A stretch of 64,000 nt of DNA. Source: Chloroflexota bacterium (GTDB lineage: Bacteria; Chloroflexota; Limnocylindria; Limnocylindrales; CSP1-4). Positions 35,449-44,064 of the stretch are shown piece after piece; the first letter of the stretch is position 1, and every line of letters begins with the position of its first letter. The DNA lies in contig JAJZRG010000005.1 of NCBI GenBank assembly GCA_021802825.1, positions 62,001-126,000 of the forward strand, read 5' to 3'. Both the position numbers and the translations under genes were made by a program. Below the pieces are notes generated by a model. The model had not been told where the DNA came from. It saw only the letters and a list, made by a program, of their open reading frames with translations, and searched no databases.

Positions 35449-36162
35449 CTACCCGCCGACGCGCGCCAGCGCCGTGCCGAGCGAGACCGTCGTCGCCTGG
35501 TCGAGCCCCGAGGTCACCATGAGCCAGCTCGGCGAGCTGCCCCGGGCCACCACGATCGCGTAGCCGCCGGCATCGGTCGCCACGAGCGTCCCGCTCATCG
35601 CGCCGAACGACGCCTGGCCGGCATCGCTTCCCGACGGGACGCAGCCGCTACCGTCGGCGCAGAAGGCGCCCTCAGAGAGGGTCAGGCCGGCGCCACCCGG
35701 GCCCTTGTAGCTGATGACGAGCTTGCCGCCGTTCGCCAGCCGGTACGACCCGCCCGAGACCGTCCAGCCCTTCGGCAGCACCGCGCAGTAGACGTCCCAG
35801 CTCACCGACTCGGCGATGCCGGGCCAGAACGACGCGTTGTCGCCCTCAGGCTGGCAGGCGATGGCGGCGGCGCTGACGGACGGCGAGACTGACGGCGAGC
35901 CGCTGCCAGTCGGGGCCTCACCGGAGGCGTCGGGCGTGGGCGTGACGTCGTTGCTCGCCGCTGCCGTGTCCGAGGCCGTCGGCGTGGTAGGCGTCCTGGT
36001 GCCTGACGGCGCCTTGGACCCGCCGGTCGCGTTCGCAGATGCGGCATGCGGGACACTCGGACTCGCGCCTGCCGTTGACCCCAACCCGCTCGAGGGCGTG
36101 GTCGAGCCGCAGGCGGCTACCGTCAGCGCCACGAGGAACAGGGCGGCGGGGGCGCGTCTCAT
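35449..36162 (-). CDS. Lipoprotein of unknown function
   Basis: The 237-residue protein starts MRRAPAALFLVALTVAACGS, a lipoprotein signal with lipobox V-A-A-C. A Ser/Thr/Pro/Ala-rich linker spans about residues 25-100. The C-terminal domain has paired Cys (IACQ, VYCAV, AFCADGSGC) and PKGWTVSGGSYRLANGGKLVISYKG. I do not recognise the family. Start chosen at the signal peptide; a -10 hexamer lies 7 bases before. Confidence 0.75.
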   Translation of the reverse strand: MRRAPAALFLVALTVAACGSTTPSSGLGSTAGASPSVPHAASANATGGSKAPSGTRTPTTPTASDTAAASNDVTPTPDASGEAPTGSGSPSVSPSVSAAAIACQPEGDNASFWPGIAESVSWDVYCAVLPKGWTVSGGSYRLANGGKLVISYKGPGGAGLTLSEGAFCADGSGCVPSGSDAGQASFGAMSGTLVATDAGGYAIVVARGSSPSWLMVTSGLDQATTVSLGTALARVGG

Positions 36163-36169
36163 CACGTCA

Positions 36170-36175
36170 AGCGTA
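36170..36175 (-). promoter_or_regulatory. -10 element of the lipoprotein gene, probably leaderless
   Basis: TACGCT on the minus strand (GGTACGCTTG) ends 7 bases before the lipoprotein ATG. Confidence 0.5.
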
Positions 36176-36227
36176 CCCGGCCCGGGCGCGCCGCGTGGCG
36201 CCTTCCCAGAAGGCGATCGCCTATCCG

Positions 36228-36986
36228 TCAACCACCGCCCGCCAGCCGAACCAGCGCCGGTGCCACGCCGAACACCTCCCCGATGCGCTCGTCGGTCAGC
36301 ACCTCCGCCGGCGTCCCGTCCCCGACGAGGCGCCCGTGGTCAAGCAGCACCAGGCGCGGGAAGAAGTGCGACGCCAGCGCGAGGTCGTGCAGGACGGCCA
36401 CGAGCGTGGTGCCGTCGCGCTCGTTGAGGTCGCGCATGAGCTCCATCGCCTCCACCTGGTGCCGCAGGTCCAGGTGCACGGTGGGCTCGTCGAGGAGCAG
36501 CGTGGGTGCCGCCTGTGCCACCGCGAGAGCGAGCAGCACCAGCTGCCGCTCGCCCAGCGAGAGCTCCCGCGCATCGCGCCCCAACAGGTGCCCCAGCCCC
36601 ACGCGGTCGATCGCCGCCGCGACGGCGGCGCGATCCGCGGGCCGGGCGCCCCGCAGCGCGTCCTCGTGCGGCAAGCGCCCGAGCGCCACCACCTCCTCGA
36701 CCCGCATCGAGAACGGCAGCGCGGTCTGCTGCGGGACGACGGCCAGGCGGCGGGCGACGGCGGTGCGGTCCATCGATGTCACGGGAACGCCGCCCAGCTC
36801 CACGCGCCCGGCATTCGCCCCGAGCACGCCGGCCACCACACGCAGCAGCGTGGACTTGCCGGCCCCGTTGGGCCCGATCAGCGCGACGCGCTCGCCGGGC
36901 TCCACCGTGAGCGAGACGTCGCGCAGGATGGGGCGGCCCCGCGCCTCGACCGTGACGCCGTCGAGCCAGATCGCCGGGCGGGTCAC
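36228..36986 (-). CDS. btuD: Cobalamin-type ABC transporter ATP-binding protein
   Basis: The 252-residue product has Walker A GPNGAGKST, Q-loop VPQQT, signature LSLGERQ, Walker B LLLDEPTVHLDL and switch His in VLHDLALA. It belongs to the FecE/BtuD group. The GTG start overlaps the permease stop (GTGA). The operon sits behind a cobalamin riboswitch, which points to B12 uptake and not iron-siderophore. Confidence 0.88.
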   Translation of the reverse strand: MTRPAIWLDGVTVEARGRPILRDVSLTVEPGERVALIGPNGAGKSTLLRVVAGVLGANAGRVELGGVPVTSMDRTAVARRLAVVPQQTALPFSMRVEEVVALGRLPHEDALRGARPADRAAVAAAIDRVGLGHLLGRDARELSLGERQLVLLALAVAQAAPTLLLDEPTVHLDLRHQVEAMELMRDLNERDGTTLVAVLHDLALASHFFPRLVLLDHGRLVGDGTPAEVLTDERIGEVFGVAPALVRLAGGG

Positions 36987-38062
36987 AGCTCGTACCCCGT
37001 CCGTGCCCGCCGCAGCAGCGCGAGGAAGAACGGCGCGCCGATGAGCGCGGTCACCACGCCCACCGGGATGTCGCCGAACACGCGGGCCGCGAGGTCGGAG
37101 TAGACGAGCAGGTTGGCGCCCCACAGCGCCGAGATCGGGATGACCGCCCGCGCGTTCGGCCCCGTGAGCAGCCGGACGATGTGGGGGACGACCAGGCCCA
37201 CGAAGCCGATCAGCCCGCTGACGGTGACGGCGGCCGCGGTCACCAGCGAGGCGAGGCCCAGCAGCAGCGGCCGCTCGCGCTCCACGTTGACCCCCAGGTG
37301 GGCGGCCGCCTGTTCGCCGAGGAGCAGCCCGTTGAGCGTGCGGGCGCGGCTCCCGATCAGGATCGACCCGACCAGCACGACGGGCACGGCCCCGGCCAGG
37401 CGCTCCCAGGACGCCTGCTCGAAGCTGCCCAGGATGTAGTTGAAGATCTCGCGCAGCGCCGCGCCGGAGAGGTACATGGCCATGGTCAGGCCCGCCGCGA
37501 GGAGCGATGCCACGGCGTAGCCCGTGAGCAGCAGGCCGGTCAGCGGCGCGAGACCCGTGACGCGCGCCAGCCGGTAGACGACGGTGATCGAGACCACCGC
37601 GCCCACGAACGCGAGGACGTTGGCGAGGCCGAAGCCGAGGAACAGCGCGTGGATCGGGAGGAGCAGGCCGATGGCCGCGCCGAGCGCCGCGCCGGACGCC
37701 GTCCCCAGCACGTACGGGTCGGCAAGCGGGTTGCGCAGCAGGCCCTGGAAGGTCGCGCCCGCCACTGCGAGCCCGGCGCCCACGGTCATCGCGAGCAGCA
37801 CGCGCGGGACCCTGAGCTCCCAGACGATCGCCGCGGTTGAGGGGTCCGCAGTGGACAGGTGCGTGCCGAGCAGCTTGTCGGCGACGATCGTGATCGTGTC
37901 GCCGTACGGGACCGGCACGCTGCCGAACGCCACACCAAGCAGCGCGCCGAGGACGGCCACGACGACCCCGCCGATGACCAGCCAGAACCGGCGCCCGCGG
38001 CCGCGGGCGGCAGCCCGGAGCCGAGCCCCGGTGTCGCCCGCGGTCACGGCGCCCGACGTCAC
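36983..38062 (-). CDS. btuC: Cobalamin-type ABC transporter permease
   Basis: The 359-residue FecCD/BtuC protein has about 10 hydrophobic segments and the family motifs RVPRVLLAMTVGAGLAVAGA, FQGLLRNPLADPYVLGTASGAALGA, LGVNVERER and GLIGFVGLVVPHIVRLL. It moves the vitamin across the cytoplasmic membrane. The GTG start overlaps the binding-protein stop as GTGA; the frame upstream is shadow. Confidence 0.9.
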   Translation of the reverse strand: MTSGAVTAGDTGARLRAAARGRGRRFWLVIGGVVVAVLGALLGVAFGSVPVPYGDTITIVADKLLGTHLSTADPSTAAIVWELRVPRVLLAMTVGAGLAVAGATFQGLLRNPLADPYVLGTASGAALGAAIGLLLPIHALFLGFGLANVLAFVGAVVSITVVYRLARVTGLAPLTGLLLTGYAVASLLAAGLTMAMYLSGAALREIFNYILGSFEQASWERLAGAVPVVLVGSILIGSRARTLNGLLLGEQAAAHLGVNVERERPLLLGLASLVTAAAVTVSGLIGFVGLVVPHIVRLLTGPNARAVIPISALWGANLLVYSDLAARVFGDIPVGVVTALIGAPFFLALLRRARTGYEL

Positions 38063-39132
38063 GGGACGGCGGGGACCGGCGATTCCTGGGGAATGGTGAG
38101 CTCCGGGTGGATCGCCGCCGCCAGCAGCTGGAGGCCCAGGAACAGGCGCGGGCCGGGGCGCGAGATCATCGTGTCGTCGATGGGCGCCACGGCGTGGTTC
38201 TTGACGGCGGTCAGGGTGGACCAGCCGGGCCGCTTCACGGCATCGGCAACCTTGCTGAAGTCGGCCAGCAGCACGATCTGCGGGTCCGCCTTGAGCAGTT
38301 TCTCGGCGGAGATGTCCCACTTGGTGGTGGAGCCCGTCGTGATCGGCGTGCCGCCGGCGTCGGTGATCATCTCGGCCAGGAACGAGCCGTCGGCCGGGGC
38401 GTAGCCCTCGCCGATCTCGTAGTAGACCCTGGGCGCCGGGGCGCTCGCGACAGCGGCCTTGACGGCGTCGAAGGCGGCCTGCATCTGAGTGGTGATGGCG
38501 GTGGCAGAGTCGGCCTTGCCCACAGCCTTGCCGATCAGGTTGATGTCGCTCATCACGCCGGCGACGTTCGGCGCGTAGACGACCAGCACCGGGATGCCCA
38601 GGCTGCGAAGCTTGGCCACGGTGTCGGCGGGGGTCCCGTAGTTGCCGCCAGCGATGACGAGGTCGGCCTTGGCGGCCACGATCTTCTCGACGTCCACGGC
38701 GACGGCTCCGTTGTCGAACTTCTCGACGTCGGGCACGGCACTCGCCTGCGGCGGGTAGAGCGTGAGGTCCTGCGCCTTGCCGACGATCTCGTCGCCCACG
38801 CCCAGCGCGAACAGCGTCTCGGTCACCGCGGGCATCAGGGACACGATCCTGGCCGGCTGGGCCGCGAGGGTGACCTGGGTGCCCTCGTCGTCGGTGAGGG
38901 TCTGCGGGAAGGCTGCGACGGGCGAGGCCGTGGGGGCCGGCGTCGGCGAGTCGGTGGGCGTGACAGACGCCGAGATGGACGGGACGGCGGTCGGGACGCT
39001 CGACGGCAGGGGGGTCGTCGGGACGAGGGTCGGGGTGGCGGCCGGGGCGGCCGAGCAGGCGCCGAGCAGAACGGCAAGGCCCAGGGTGGCGACCAGATGA
39101 CGAGCGCGGGAAATCGGGCGAAGGGCGTCCAC
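38059..39132 (-). CDS. btuF: Cobalamin-type substrate-binding lipoprotein
   Basis: The 357-residue protein starts VDALRPISRARHLVATLGLAVLLGAC (GTG start), a lipobox signal, then a Thr/Pro/Ser linker (about 30-75) and a class III binding domain: PARIVSLMPAVTETLFALGVGDEIVGK, DLVIAGGNYG and WDISAEKLLKADPQIVLL. GGAG lies 7-8 bases before the GTG. The open frame runs through the upstream riboswitch, but coding there is not supported. Confidence 0.9.
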   Translation of the reverse strand: MDALRPISRARHLVATLGLAVLLGACSAAPAATPTLVPTTPLPSSVPTAVPSISASVTPTDSPTPAPTASPVAAFPQTLTDDEGTQVTLAAQPARIVSLMPAVTETLFALGVGDEIVGKAQDLTLYPPQASAVPDVEKFDNGAVAVDVEKIVAAKADLVIAGGNYGTPADTVAKLRSLGIPVLVVYAPNVAGVMSDINLIGKAVGKADSATAITTQMQAAFDAVKAAVASAPAPRVYYEIGEGYAPADGSFLAEMITDAGGTPITTGSTTKWDISAEKLLKADPQIVLLADFSKVADAVKRPGWSTLTAVKNHAVAPIDDTMISRPGPRLFLGLQLLAAAIHPELTIPQESPVPAVP

Positions 39133-39157
39133 GGACAACTCCGGAAAGGCGGTGGGG

Positions 39158-39199
39158 GAAAAGACGGACCCCCGGGCTTCGGGGTGAAGCCGGGGGTCA
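39158..39199 (-). terminator. Intrinsic terminator/attenuator after the cobalamin riboswitch
   Basis: On the minus strand GACCCCCGGCTTC, a 5-base loop and GAAGCCCGGGGGTC form a near-perfect stem (one bulged C), followed by CGTCTTTTCC. It lies between the riboswitch and the btuF GTG, so ligand binding can stop transcription before the operon. Confidence 0.8.
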
Positions 39200-39204
39200 G
39201 ACGC

Positions 39205-39395
39205 GATGTCGCACAGGTACGCCTGACCTTTCTCTCGAAGGCTCGAGCGGCACGCTGCGTCGGCGACCGGACTTCCGCCCCGAGGGGCGGTCACCGTAGC
39301 GGGACTGTGCCGGATTCGCACCGGCTTCGCGACCGTAGCGCGTCGGATCTGCAGGGGCTCGTGGCCCCGATGACTCGCGCAGGGTAGCACCACGG
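39205..39395 (-). promoter_or_regulatory. Cobalamin riboswitch
   Basis: The minus strand has the B12-box core GCCGGTGCGAATCCGGC (near 39309-39325) followed by ACAGTCCCGC, the TACGGTGACC stretch, and GAAGTCCGGTCGCC with a P-type hairpin CCGCCCCTCGGGGCGG between them. Boundaries are approximate. With the following terminator it should switch btuFCD off when adenosylcobalamin is plentiful. Confidence 0.9.
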
Positions 39396-39505
39396 ACGCG
39401 TCACGAGCGGCCGATAGCGGCATAAGCGCCCGATAAGTGCCTGTCGCGATGATCCGGGCACCGCCTCCTCCCGCCAGCAAGCACTCCCGCCGGAGGAGGG
39501 GCTCG

Positions 39506-40609
39506 ATGGAGCTCGCTCGACGGACCCGATGGATCGCCTACTCCCTGCCGGTCGCGCTGGCGGCCGTCGCGGCACTGGCCAGACCGGCACCGCCCGGCGC
39601 CCTCGCGGCCGCGGGCGCCATGCCGGAGCGAGGGTGCGCCCTCGCTGGCGAGGCGAACGCCCGCGGAACCTTGGACGGCGCCCCGGCCTGGTACCGGCTG
39701 GAGCCGCTGCTCGACGGGACGGGGACGCTCGTGGGCCGGCAGCTCACTGCGGGACGCGGCACGGCGCGCTGGACGGCACAGCTGTCGCCCGAATCGTTCG
39801 CCTCGGGCCCCGTGGGCGGGCGCGTGCTGGTGGGCGACGATGACGGGCGCCGATCACGCCTCCGCGTGCTGGACACCGTTCGCGGCTGCTGGTCCGTGGT
39901 CGGCACCGAGGCGGGCGTGATCCGCAGCGCGCTCCTCACCAGCGACGCCGCCGGCGTGTACGAACACCGGGTGGACCGCGCCACCCGGCGCGACCTCGGG
40001 GTGTTCCTCCGCGAGATCCGCGGGTCCGGCGCGCCCCGCCAGGTGGCCGCTGGGCTGGAGGCGGACGCGGTCCACGGGCCCACCTTCTCCACAACGCTGC
40101 TGCTGGGTGATGACGGGCAGCTCGCAGTGAGCTCCTGCGGGGAGCGGGCGTGCCGGACGCGCGTGGTGAACCCCGCGACCGGCGCCGCCTCTCCGATCCG
40201 AGAGACGGGCCCCGCGGCCGGAGTTGTCGGCGCCCAGCTTGTTGCCCCCGAGCCGTGCGAGGGGCTCCCCTGCCCGATGCAGGTCATCGATGTCGCGTCA
40301 GGCGGCGCCACATCGCTCGGCCCGGTGATGGGCCCGGCCGTGCTGGCCCCGGACGGCTCCGGCGCTGTGGTCCTCCCAGCCGAGAACGGCCTGCGCGTCG
40401 CCCGCCCGGATGACCCGGCCCGCTCCGCAGCGGTGCCCGGAACGCGGGACCTCGCCCCGATCGCCCGGACGTCCACGAGCGAGACGGGCTTCGAAGGCCC
40501 CGCAGGTCTCGTGGCCGTCGGCCCGGGCGGCAGTGCCGCCGACCCGTCGCTCGTCCGCCTGCTCAACCCCGCCACGCTCCAGCTCACCGCCGGCGAGGTG
40601 CTCCCGTGA
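39506..40609 (+). CDS. Secreted protein of unknown function
   Basis: The 367-residue protein starts MELARRTRWIAYSLPVALAAVAAL, an export signal, after GGAGGAGG. The rest has repeated short strands (GRVLVGDDDG, LLLGDDGQLAVSSCG, PAVLAPDGSGAVVLP) and paired Cys residues, suggesting a beta-propeller-like or sandwich fold. I do not recognise the family. Its stop overlaps the next gene (GTGA), tying it to the protease and lipoprotein behind it. Confidence 0.7.
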   Translation: MELARRTRWIAYSLPVALAAVAALARPAPPGALAAAGAMPERGCALAGEANARGTLDGAPAWYRLEPLLDGTGTLVGRQLTAGRGTARWTAQLSPESFASGPVGGRVLVGDDDGRRSRLRVLDTVRGCWSVVGTEAGVIRSALLTSDAAGVYEHRVDRATRRDLGVFLREIRGSGAPRQVAAGLEADAVHGPTFSTTLLLGDDGQLAVSSCGERACRTRVVNPATGAASPIRETGPAAGVVGAQLVAPEPCEGLPCPMQVIDVASGGATSLGPVMGPAVLAPDGSGAVVLPAENGLRVARPDDPARSAAVPGTRDLAPIARTSTSETGFEGPAGLVAVGPGGSAADPSLVRLLNPATLQLTAGEVLP

Positions 40610-41640
40610 CGGCTCAGTCCATCGTCCGCCGGCTCGCCGCCGGCCTCATCACCGTCGGCATCCTGGCATCCGCCGCTGGGACAGCGCTCGCCGCCACCCC
40701 CGACCCCACCCTCCCGCCTGCCTGGCCGATCGACACGGCCCTCACGTACCGCTGGACCGCCAACGCGGTGCCGCCGTCGGCCATCAAGACGGCGGTCAAC
40801 GCGGCGGCCGCGGACTCGAACGCGAGCCGCCGATCCCGAGCCCCCTCGTATGCGTACAGCAGCACGGCCGCCAACGGCGTGTCCTACGGCACCGCCAACC
40901 CCTGCGGTGTCAACGGGCTCGCCTGCTTCAGTCGCGATCCCGTGAACCGCTACTGGCACCTGTGGTTCCGCGAGAACGGCCACCGCTACGACTGGGGAAC
41001 CCTCCTCTGGTGCGAGATGTCGGGCAGTCCCAACGGCTGCTACCGAGCCGAGACCATCACCCTCGACGAGCTCGGGCACGTGGCCGGGCTCGACCACCAC
41101 GACAACCTGCCCGATGACAGCGACTACGCGGACGCGGTCGTCCAGACCTACAGCCACGCGCGTCCCTTCGTGGGCTGGAACGCGAGCGCGTTCGGGCGCT
41201 GCGACGTGGCGACGCTCCAGCAGGTCTACGACGTCGCCTCCTGGACCACGCTCTACTCCACCTGCCTCGACATCCCGACGACCCTCGCCATCTCCGCCTC
41301 GACCACGGCGGTCGTCAGCGGCGGCTCGGTGACCTTCACGGCCACGCTGCGCAGCGCAGGGACCGGAAGGCTCGTCGGCAACCCGATGACAGGACGCGTC
41401 GTGGTCCTCCAGTTCCGGTCGGGCACCACCTGGCTCGACCTCGTCACGATTCCCGGCACGACCACGGCCGGCACGTACAGGGTCAGCTATCGGCCGGTGT
41501 ATGCGCAGGAGTACCGCGCCATCTTCCGGAAGCCCGCAAGCGAAGGGGTGCGCACCTCGGTGTCGCCCGGGGTCACGGTCAGAATCACCTGCAGCCCGAT
41601 CAAGTGCCCGCTCGCGGCGAGCGGGGGCAAGCAGCCATGA
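40606..41640 (+). CDS. Secreted metzincin-like protease with an Asp in place of the first zinc His
   Basis: The 344-residue product has a signal peptide ending near residue 30 (AGTALA), a matrixin-like catalytic region and an Ig-like C-terminal domain (about 225-330, with ISASTTAVVSGGSVTFTATL). The zinc motif reads D154-E-L-G-H158-x-x-G161-x-x-H164, so the canonical HExxHxxGxxH has Asp at its first ligand; the catalytic Glu155 is kept. Four or more Cys near the active region may form disulfides. Start GTG by overlap. Confidence 0.75.
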   Translation: MTAQSIVRRLAAGLITVGILASAAGTALAATPDPTLPPAWPIDTALTYRWTANAVPPSAIKTAVNAAAADSNASRRSRAPSYAYSSTAANGVSYGTANPCGVNGLACFSRDPVNRYWHLWFRENGHRYDWGTLLWCEMSGSPNGCYRAETITLDELGHVAGLDHHDNLPDDSDYADAVVQTYSHARPFVGWNASAFGRCDVATLQQVYDVASWTTLYSTCLDIPTTLAISASTTAVVSGGSVTFTATLRSAGTGRLVGNPMTGRVVVLQFRSGTTWLDLVTIPGTTTAGTYRVSYRPVYAQEYRAIFRKPASEGVRTSVSPGVTVRITCSPIKCPLAASGGKQP

Positions 41641-42287
41641 GAGGGGTTCACGTGGTGCGCAGGTTCGCACTCACTTCGCAGCTGGGCGCGGCACTCGCCG
41701 CGCTCGTCCTGGTGGCGGGCTGCACGGGCGGGGCGTCTCCCTCGGCCGCCAGCCCTGTCTCGCCCGCGGTCCCGACCGTCTCGGCGGCGCCTGCGAGCGG
41801 CCCGCCGACGGCCGCGCCCACCCCCAGCGACGTCGCGCCGCCGGACGCGACGCCCACGCCCGCGCCGGCCTCCCCGGCCCCGTCCCCCGCGGACGTGGCC
41901 ACGCCCGGTCCCATCCCGGCCAAGCCGCCGCTCGCAACCCTCCGTGGACTCTCGGGCAGCGCCTCCGCACGCGGCCAGCTCGGGTCGTACACCTGGGGAC
42001 GGGGCGGGTCCGATGCACCCTGGATCGTGGGCAAGGTGCTGGGGTCGGCTGCTGTCGGTGCCGCACTCGACTTGTCCCTGGAGGGCACCGTCCCCATCCG
42101 CTGGACGGCGGCGTGGGCAGCGGTGTCGGGCGGGATGGCGGGCAGTCCGTCCCTCGGCGCCTCGGGCAGCGGCCAGGCGGAGGTCGCGGCCCCCGCAAAG
42201 GCTGGCGACTGGTCCCTCCGGGTCACGGCAACCTTCGGGCCAGGCCACAACGCCACCTACTTCTGGCGCCTGAGCGTCACCAATTAG
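41637..42287 (+). CDS. Lipoprotein of unknown function
   Basis: The 216-residue protein has a signal peptide with lipobox L-V-A-G-C (Cys about 29), a Pro/Ala/Ser/Thr linker to about residue 100 and a C-terminal beta-rich domain with GSYTWGRGGSDAPWI and WSLRVTATFGPGHNATYFWRLSV. The family is not recognised. The ATG overlaps the protease stop (ATGA). Confidence 0.7.
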   Translation: MRGVHVVRRFALTSQLGAALAALVLVAGCTGGASPSAASPVSPAVPTVSAAPASGPPTAAPTPSDVAPPDATPTPAPASPAPSPADVATPGPIPAKPPLATLRGLSGSASARGQLGSYTWGRGGSDAPWIVGKVLGSAAVGAALDLSLEGTVPIRWTAAWAAVSGGMAGSPSLGASGSGQAEVAAPAKAGDWSLRVTATFGPGHNATYFWRLSVTN

Positions 42288-42316
42288 CCCTTGGGCAAGG
42301 ACCTCCGGACATGCCG

Positions 42317-42350
42317 CGCCGCCGGCGCGACAGAAGCGCGACCGGCGGCG
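42317..42350. terminator. Stem-loop between convergent genes (first)
   Basis: CGCCGCCGGCGCG (42317-42329) can pair with CGCG-A-CCGGCGGCG (42337-42350) around a 7-base loop, one bulge. It follows the lipoprotein stop by 30 bases; no U tract, so termination efficiency is uncertain. Confidence 0.5.
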
Positions 42351-42367
42351 GGAGCGAACCGAGACAC

Positions 42368-42389
42368 GCGGGCCGGCCCTCCGGCCCGC
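42368..42389. terminator. Stem-loop between convergent genes (second)
   Basis: GCGGGCCGG - CCCT - CCGGCCCGC, a perfect 9-base stem, 5 bases from the SWIM gene stop. Likely a bidirectional terminator. Confidence 0.6.
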
Positions 42390-42394
42390 TCAGG

Positions 42395-42673
42395 TCAGGC
42401 GATGGCAGCAGCCCCGGTCGCGTTGAAGATCGAGGTCTGCGCCTCTTCGGGCAGCATCACGCCCATGATCTTCTGAAGGGCGAGGAGGTGAACACAGGAG
42501 CCCCAGCTCTCAAAGTAGTGGCAGGTGCAATGCCACGAGCCGGCATCGAGGCTGACGTGATGGGTGTCGTTGTCGCCACGAAACGTCAGGGCGATCCGCT
42601 CGATGGAGATCCGGTCCAGCTCCCGAGCGTAGCGATTCGCCTTCTCGACCTTGCCGATGAGAGAGGAGTGCAT
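42395..42673 (-). CDS. Stand-alone SWIM zinc-finger protein
   Basis: The 92-residue protein consists almost only of a SWIM domain: HHVSLDAGSWHCTCHYFESWGSCVH gives the C-x-C-x7-C-x-H zinc set (about residues 49-62). SWIM domains bind nucleic acid or protein and are usually fused to helicases or transposases; here there is no partner domain. GGAGGT lies 12 bases before the ATG. Confidence 0.8.
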   Translation of the reverse strand: MHSSLIGKVEKANRYARELDRISIERIALTFRGDNDTHHVSLDAGSWHCTCHYFESWGSCVHLLALQKIMGVMLPEEAQTSIFNATGAAAIA

Positions 42674-42965
42674 CGCCGCAGTACCTCCAGTCGCCCCGCG
42701 CGGGGCGTCCACGAGGGCCGCCGTCCGGCCGGGTCCGCGGGGCCGGTGATGACGGTCGCAGGGGAAGCCTACACCCGTCGGCGCCAGGCGACACCCACCC
42801 GGAATCGGACCTGATCGCGGAGACCGTGCGGCCCGTGCGGAGGGTCGCCTGCGGCCCGCGGGAGGACCCCTTGCGGCCCGCGCTCCGCGTCGGTTTCGGG
42901 CTTGGGCCACGCTCGACGAGCGCTGATCCGACCCCGTGGCAAGTCGAGGATCGCGCGGGCGCCGG

Positions 42966-44051
42966 CTAGGGGAGCTCGCCCGCCTCAGCCGCGGCGCAGC
43001 GGTCAAGGAGCTCCTGGAGGGATGCCCGCGCCTCGGCGGCGTCGCGGAGCAGCGCCGAGGCGGTCTCGGGACGGAACGGGCCGGGTGGCGCGTCGCGGAC
43101 GACGACTCGACCGTCGAGTCGCTCCACGAGGAGGTCCCCCGCTGTGGCCTCAGCCTCGGCGCCCGCCTCGACCACGCCGCCCTCGATCCCCCCGGCGCCC
43201 AGCACCTCGAGCAGCGCGGGCCAGGTCCCGACGTCGGTCCAGCCCACGTCCATCGCGGCCATGACGACAGAGCCAGCCGCGGCAGCAGGCTCCATGACCG
43301 CGTAGTCGATCGATCGGCTGGGCAGGGTTGCGTAGCCAGCGGCGAGGTCACCCGCGAGGCCCCGTCGGACGCCGTCGAGCACCTCAGGCGCGTGGCGACC
43401 GAGCGCCTGGAGGATCGCGCGACGGCGCCACAGGAACATCCCCGCGTTCCAGGCGACGCCGGGCATGGCGCCCAGCTCGCGGGCGCGCGCCGGGTTCGGC
43501 TTCTCCTCGAAGGCCGCGAGCGGGTAGGCGCGGAGGCCGTCCACCAGCTCGGCCCGGGCGACGTCCGGCAGCAGGTAGCCGTAGTCCGTGGCGGGGCGCG
43601 TGACCTGGACCCCGAGGGTGACCAGCGGCGACGCGACGCCGAACCGCCCGGTGGCGAGACCCTCGGCGGCCGTCCGCAGGACGGCTCGGAAGCGGCCCTC
43701 GCGGGCGGGGTCGATGCGGTGGTCGGCGGGCAGGATGGCCATGACGGCGTCCGGGTCGCGGCAGGTCTCAAGCACTGCGAGGGCGATCGCCGCGGCGGTG
43801 TTGCGACCCTCAGGCTCGACGATCAGCCGCGCCTCGGGCACCTGCGCCGCCACGAGCGGGGCCCAGGCCGCTGACACCACGACCGCCACCTCCACCGGGC
43901 CGCCCATCTCGGCGCCCCGGAGCCGGGTCACTGTTCGCTGGAGCAGCGTCTCGCCGCCGGGCAGCAGCGGCAGGAATGGCTTCGGGCGAGCCGCGGTGCT
44001 GAGGGGGCGCAGTCGGGTACCGCCCCCGCCGGCCATGATCACGACGTCCAT
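42966..44051 (-). CDS. manC: Mannose-1-phosphate guanylyltransferase
   Basis: The 361-residue product has VIMAGGGGTRLRPLSTAARPKPFLPL (nucleotidyltransferase signature), EPEGRNTAAAIALA, ILPADHRI, FEEKP and WNAGMFLWR, plus a short C-terminal part. It makes GDP-mannose for glycans. The C-terminal isomerase domain of bifunctional enzymes is absent. A -10 hexamer lies 7 bases before the ATG. Confidence 0.92.
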   Translation of the reverse strand: MDVVIMAGGGGTRLRPLSTAARPKPFLPLLPGGETLLQRTVTRLRGAEMGGPVEVAVVVSAAWAPLVAAQVPEARLIVEPEGRNTAAAIALAVLETCRDPDAVMAILPADHRIDPAREGRFRAVLRTAAEGLATGRFGVASPLVTLGVQVTRPATDYGYLLPDVARAELVDGLRAYPLAAFEEKPNPARARELGAMPGVAWNAGMFLWRRRAILQALGRHAPEVLDGVRRGLAGDLAAGYATLPSRSIDYAVMEPAAAAGSVVMAAMDVGWTDVGTWPALLEVLGAGGIEGGVVEAGAEAEATAGDLLVERLDGRVVVRDAPPGPFRPETASALLRDAAEARASLQELLDRCAAAEAGELP

Positions 44052-44058
44052 TCAGCTC

Positions 44059-44064
44059 ATTCTA
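44059..44064 (-). promoter_or_regulatory. -10 element of manC, probably leaderless
   Basis: TAGAAT on the minus strand (CGTAGAATGAG) ends 7 bases before the manC ATG. Confidence 0.55.

Noticed and set aside
38059-39480. btuF frame continuing through the riboswitch
   Set aside because: The extension encodes no conserved sequence, and the signal peptide with a ribosome site starts at 39132.
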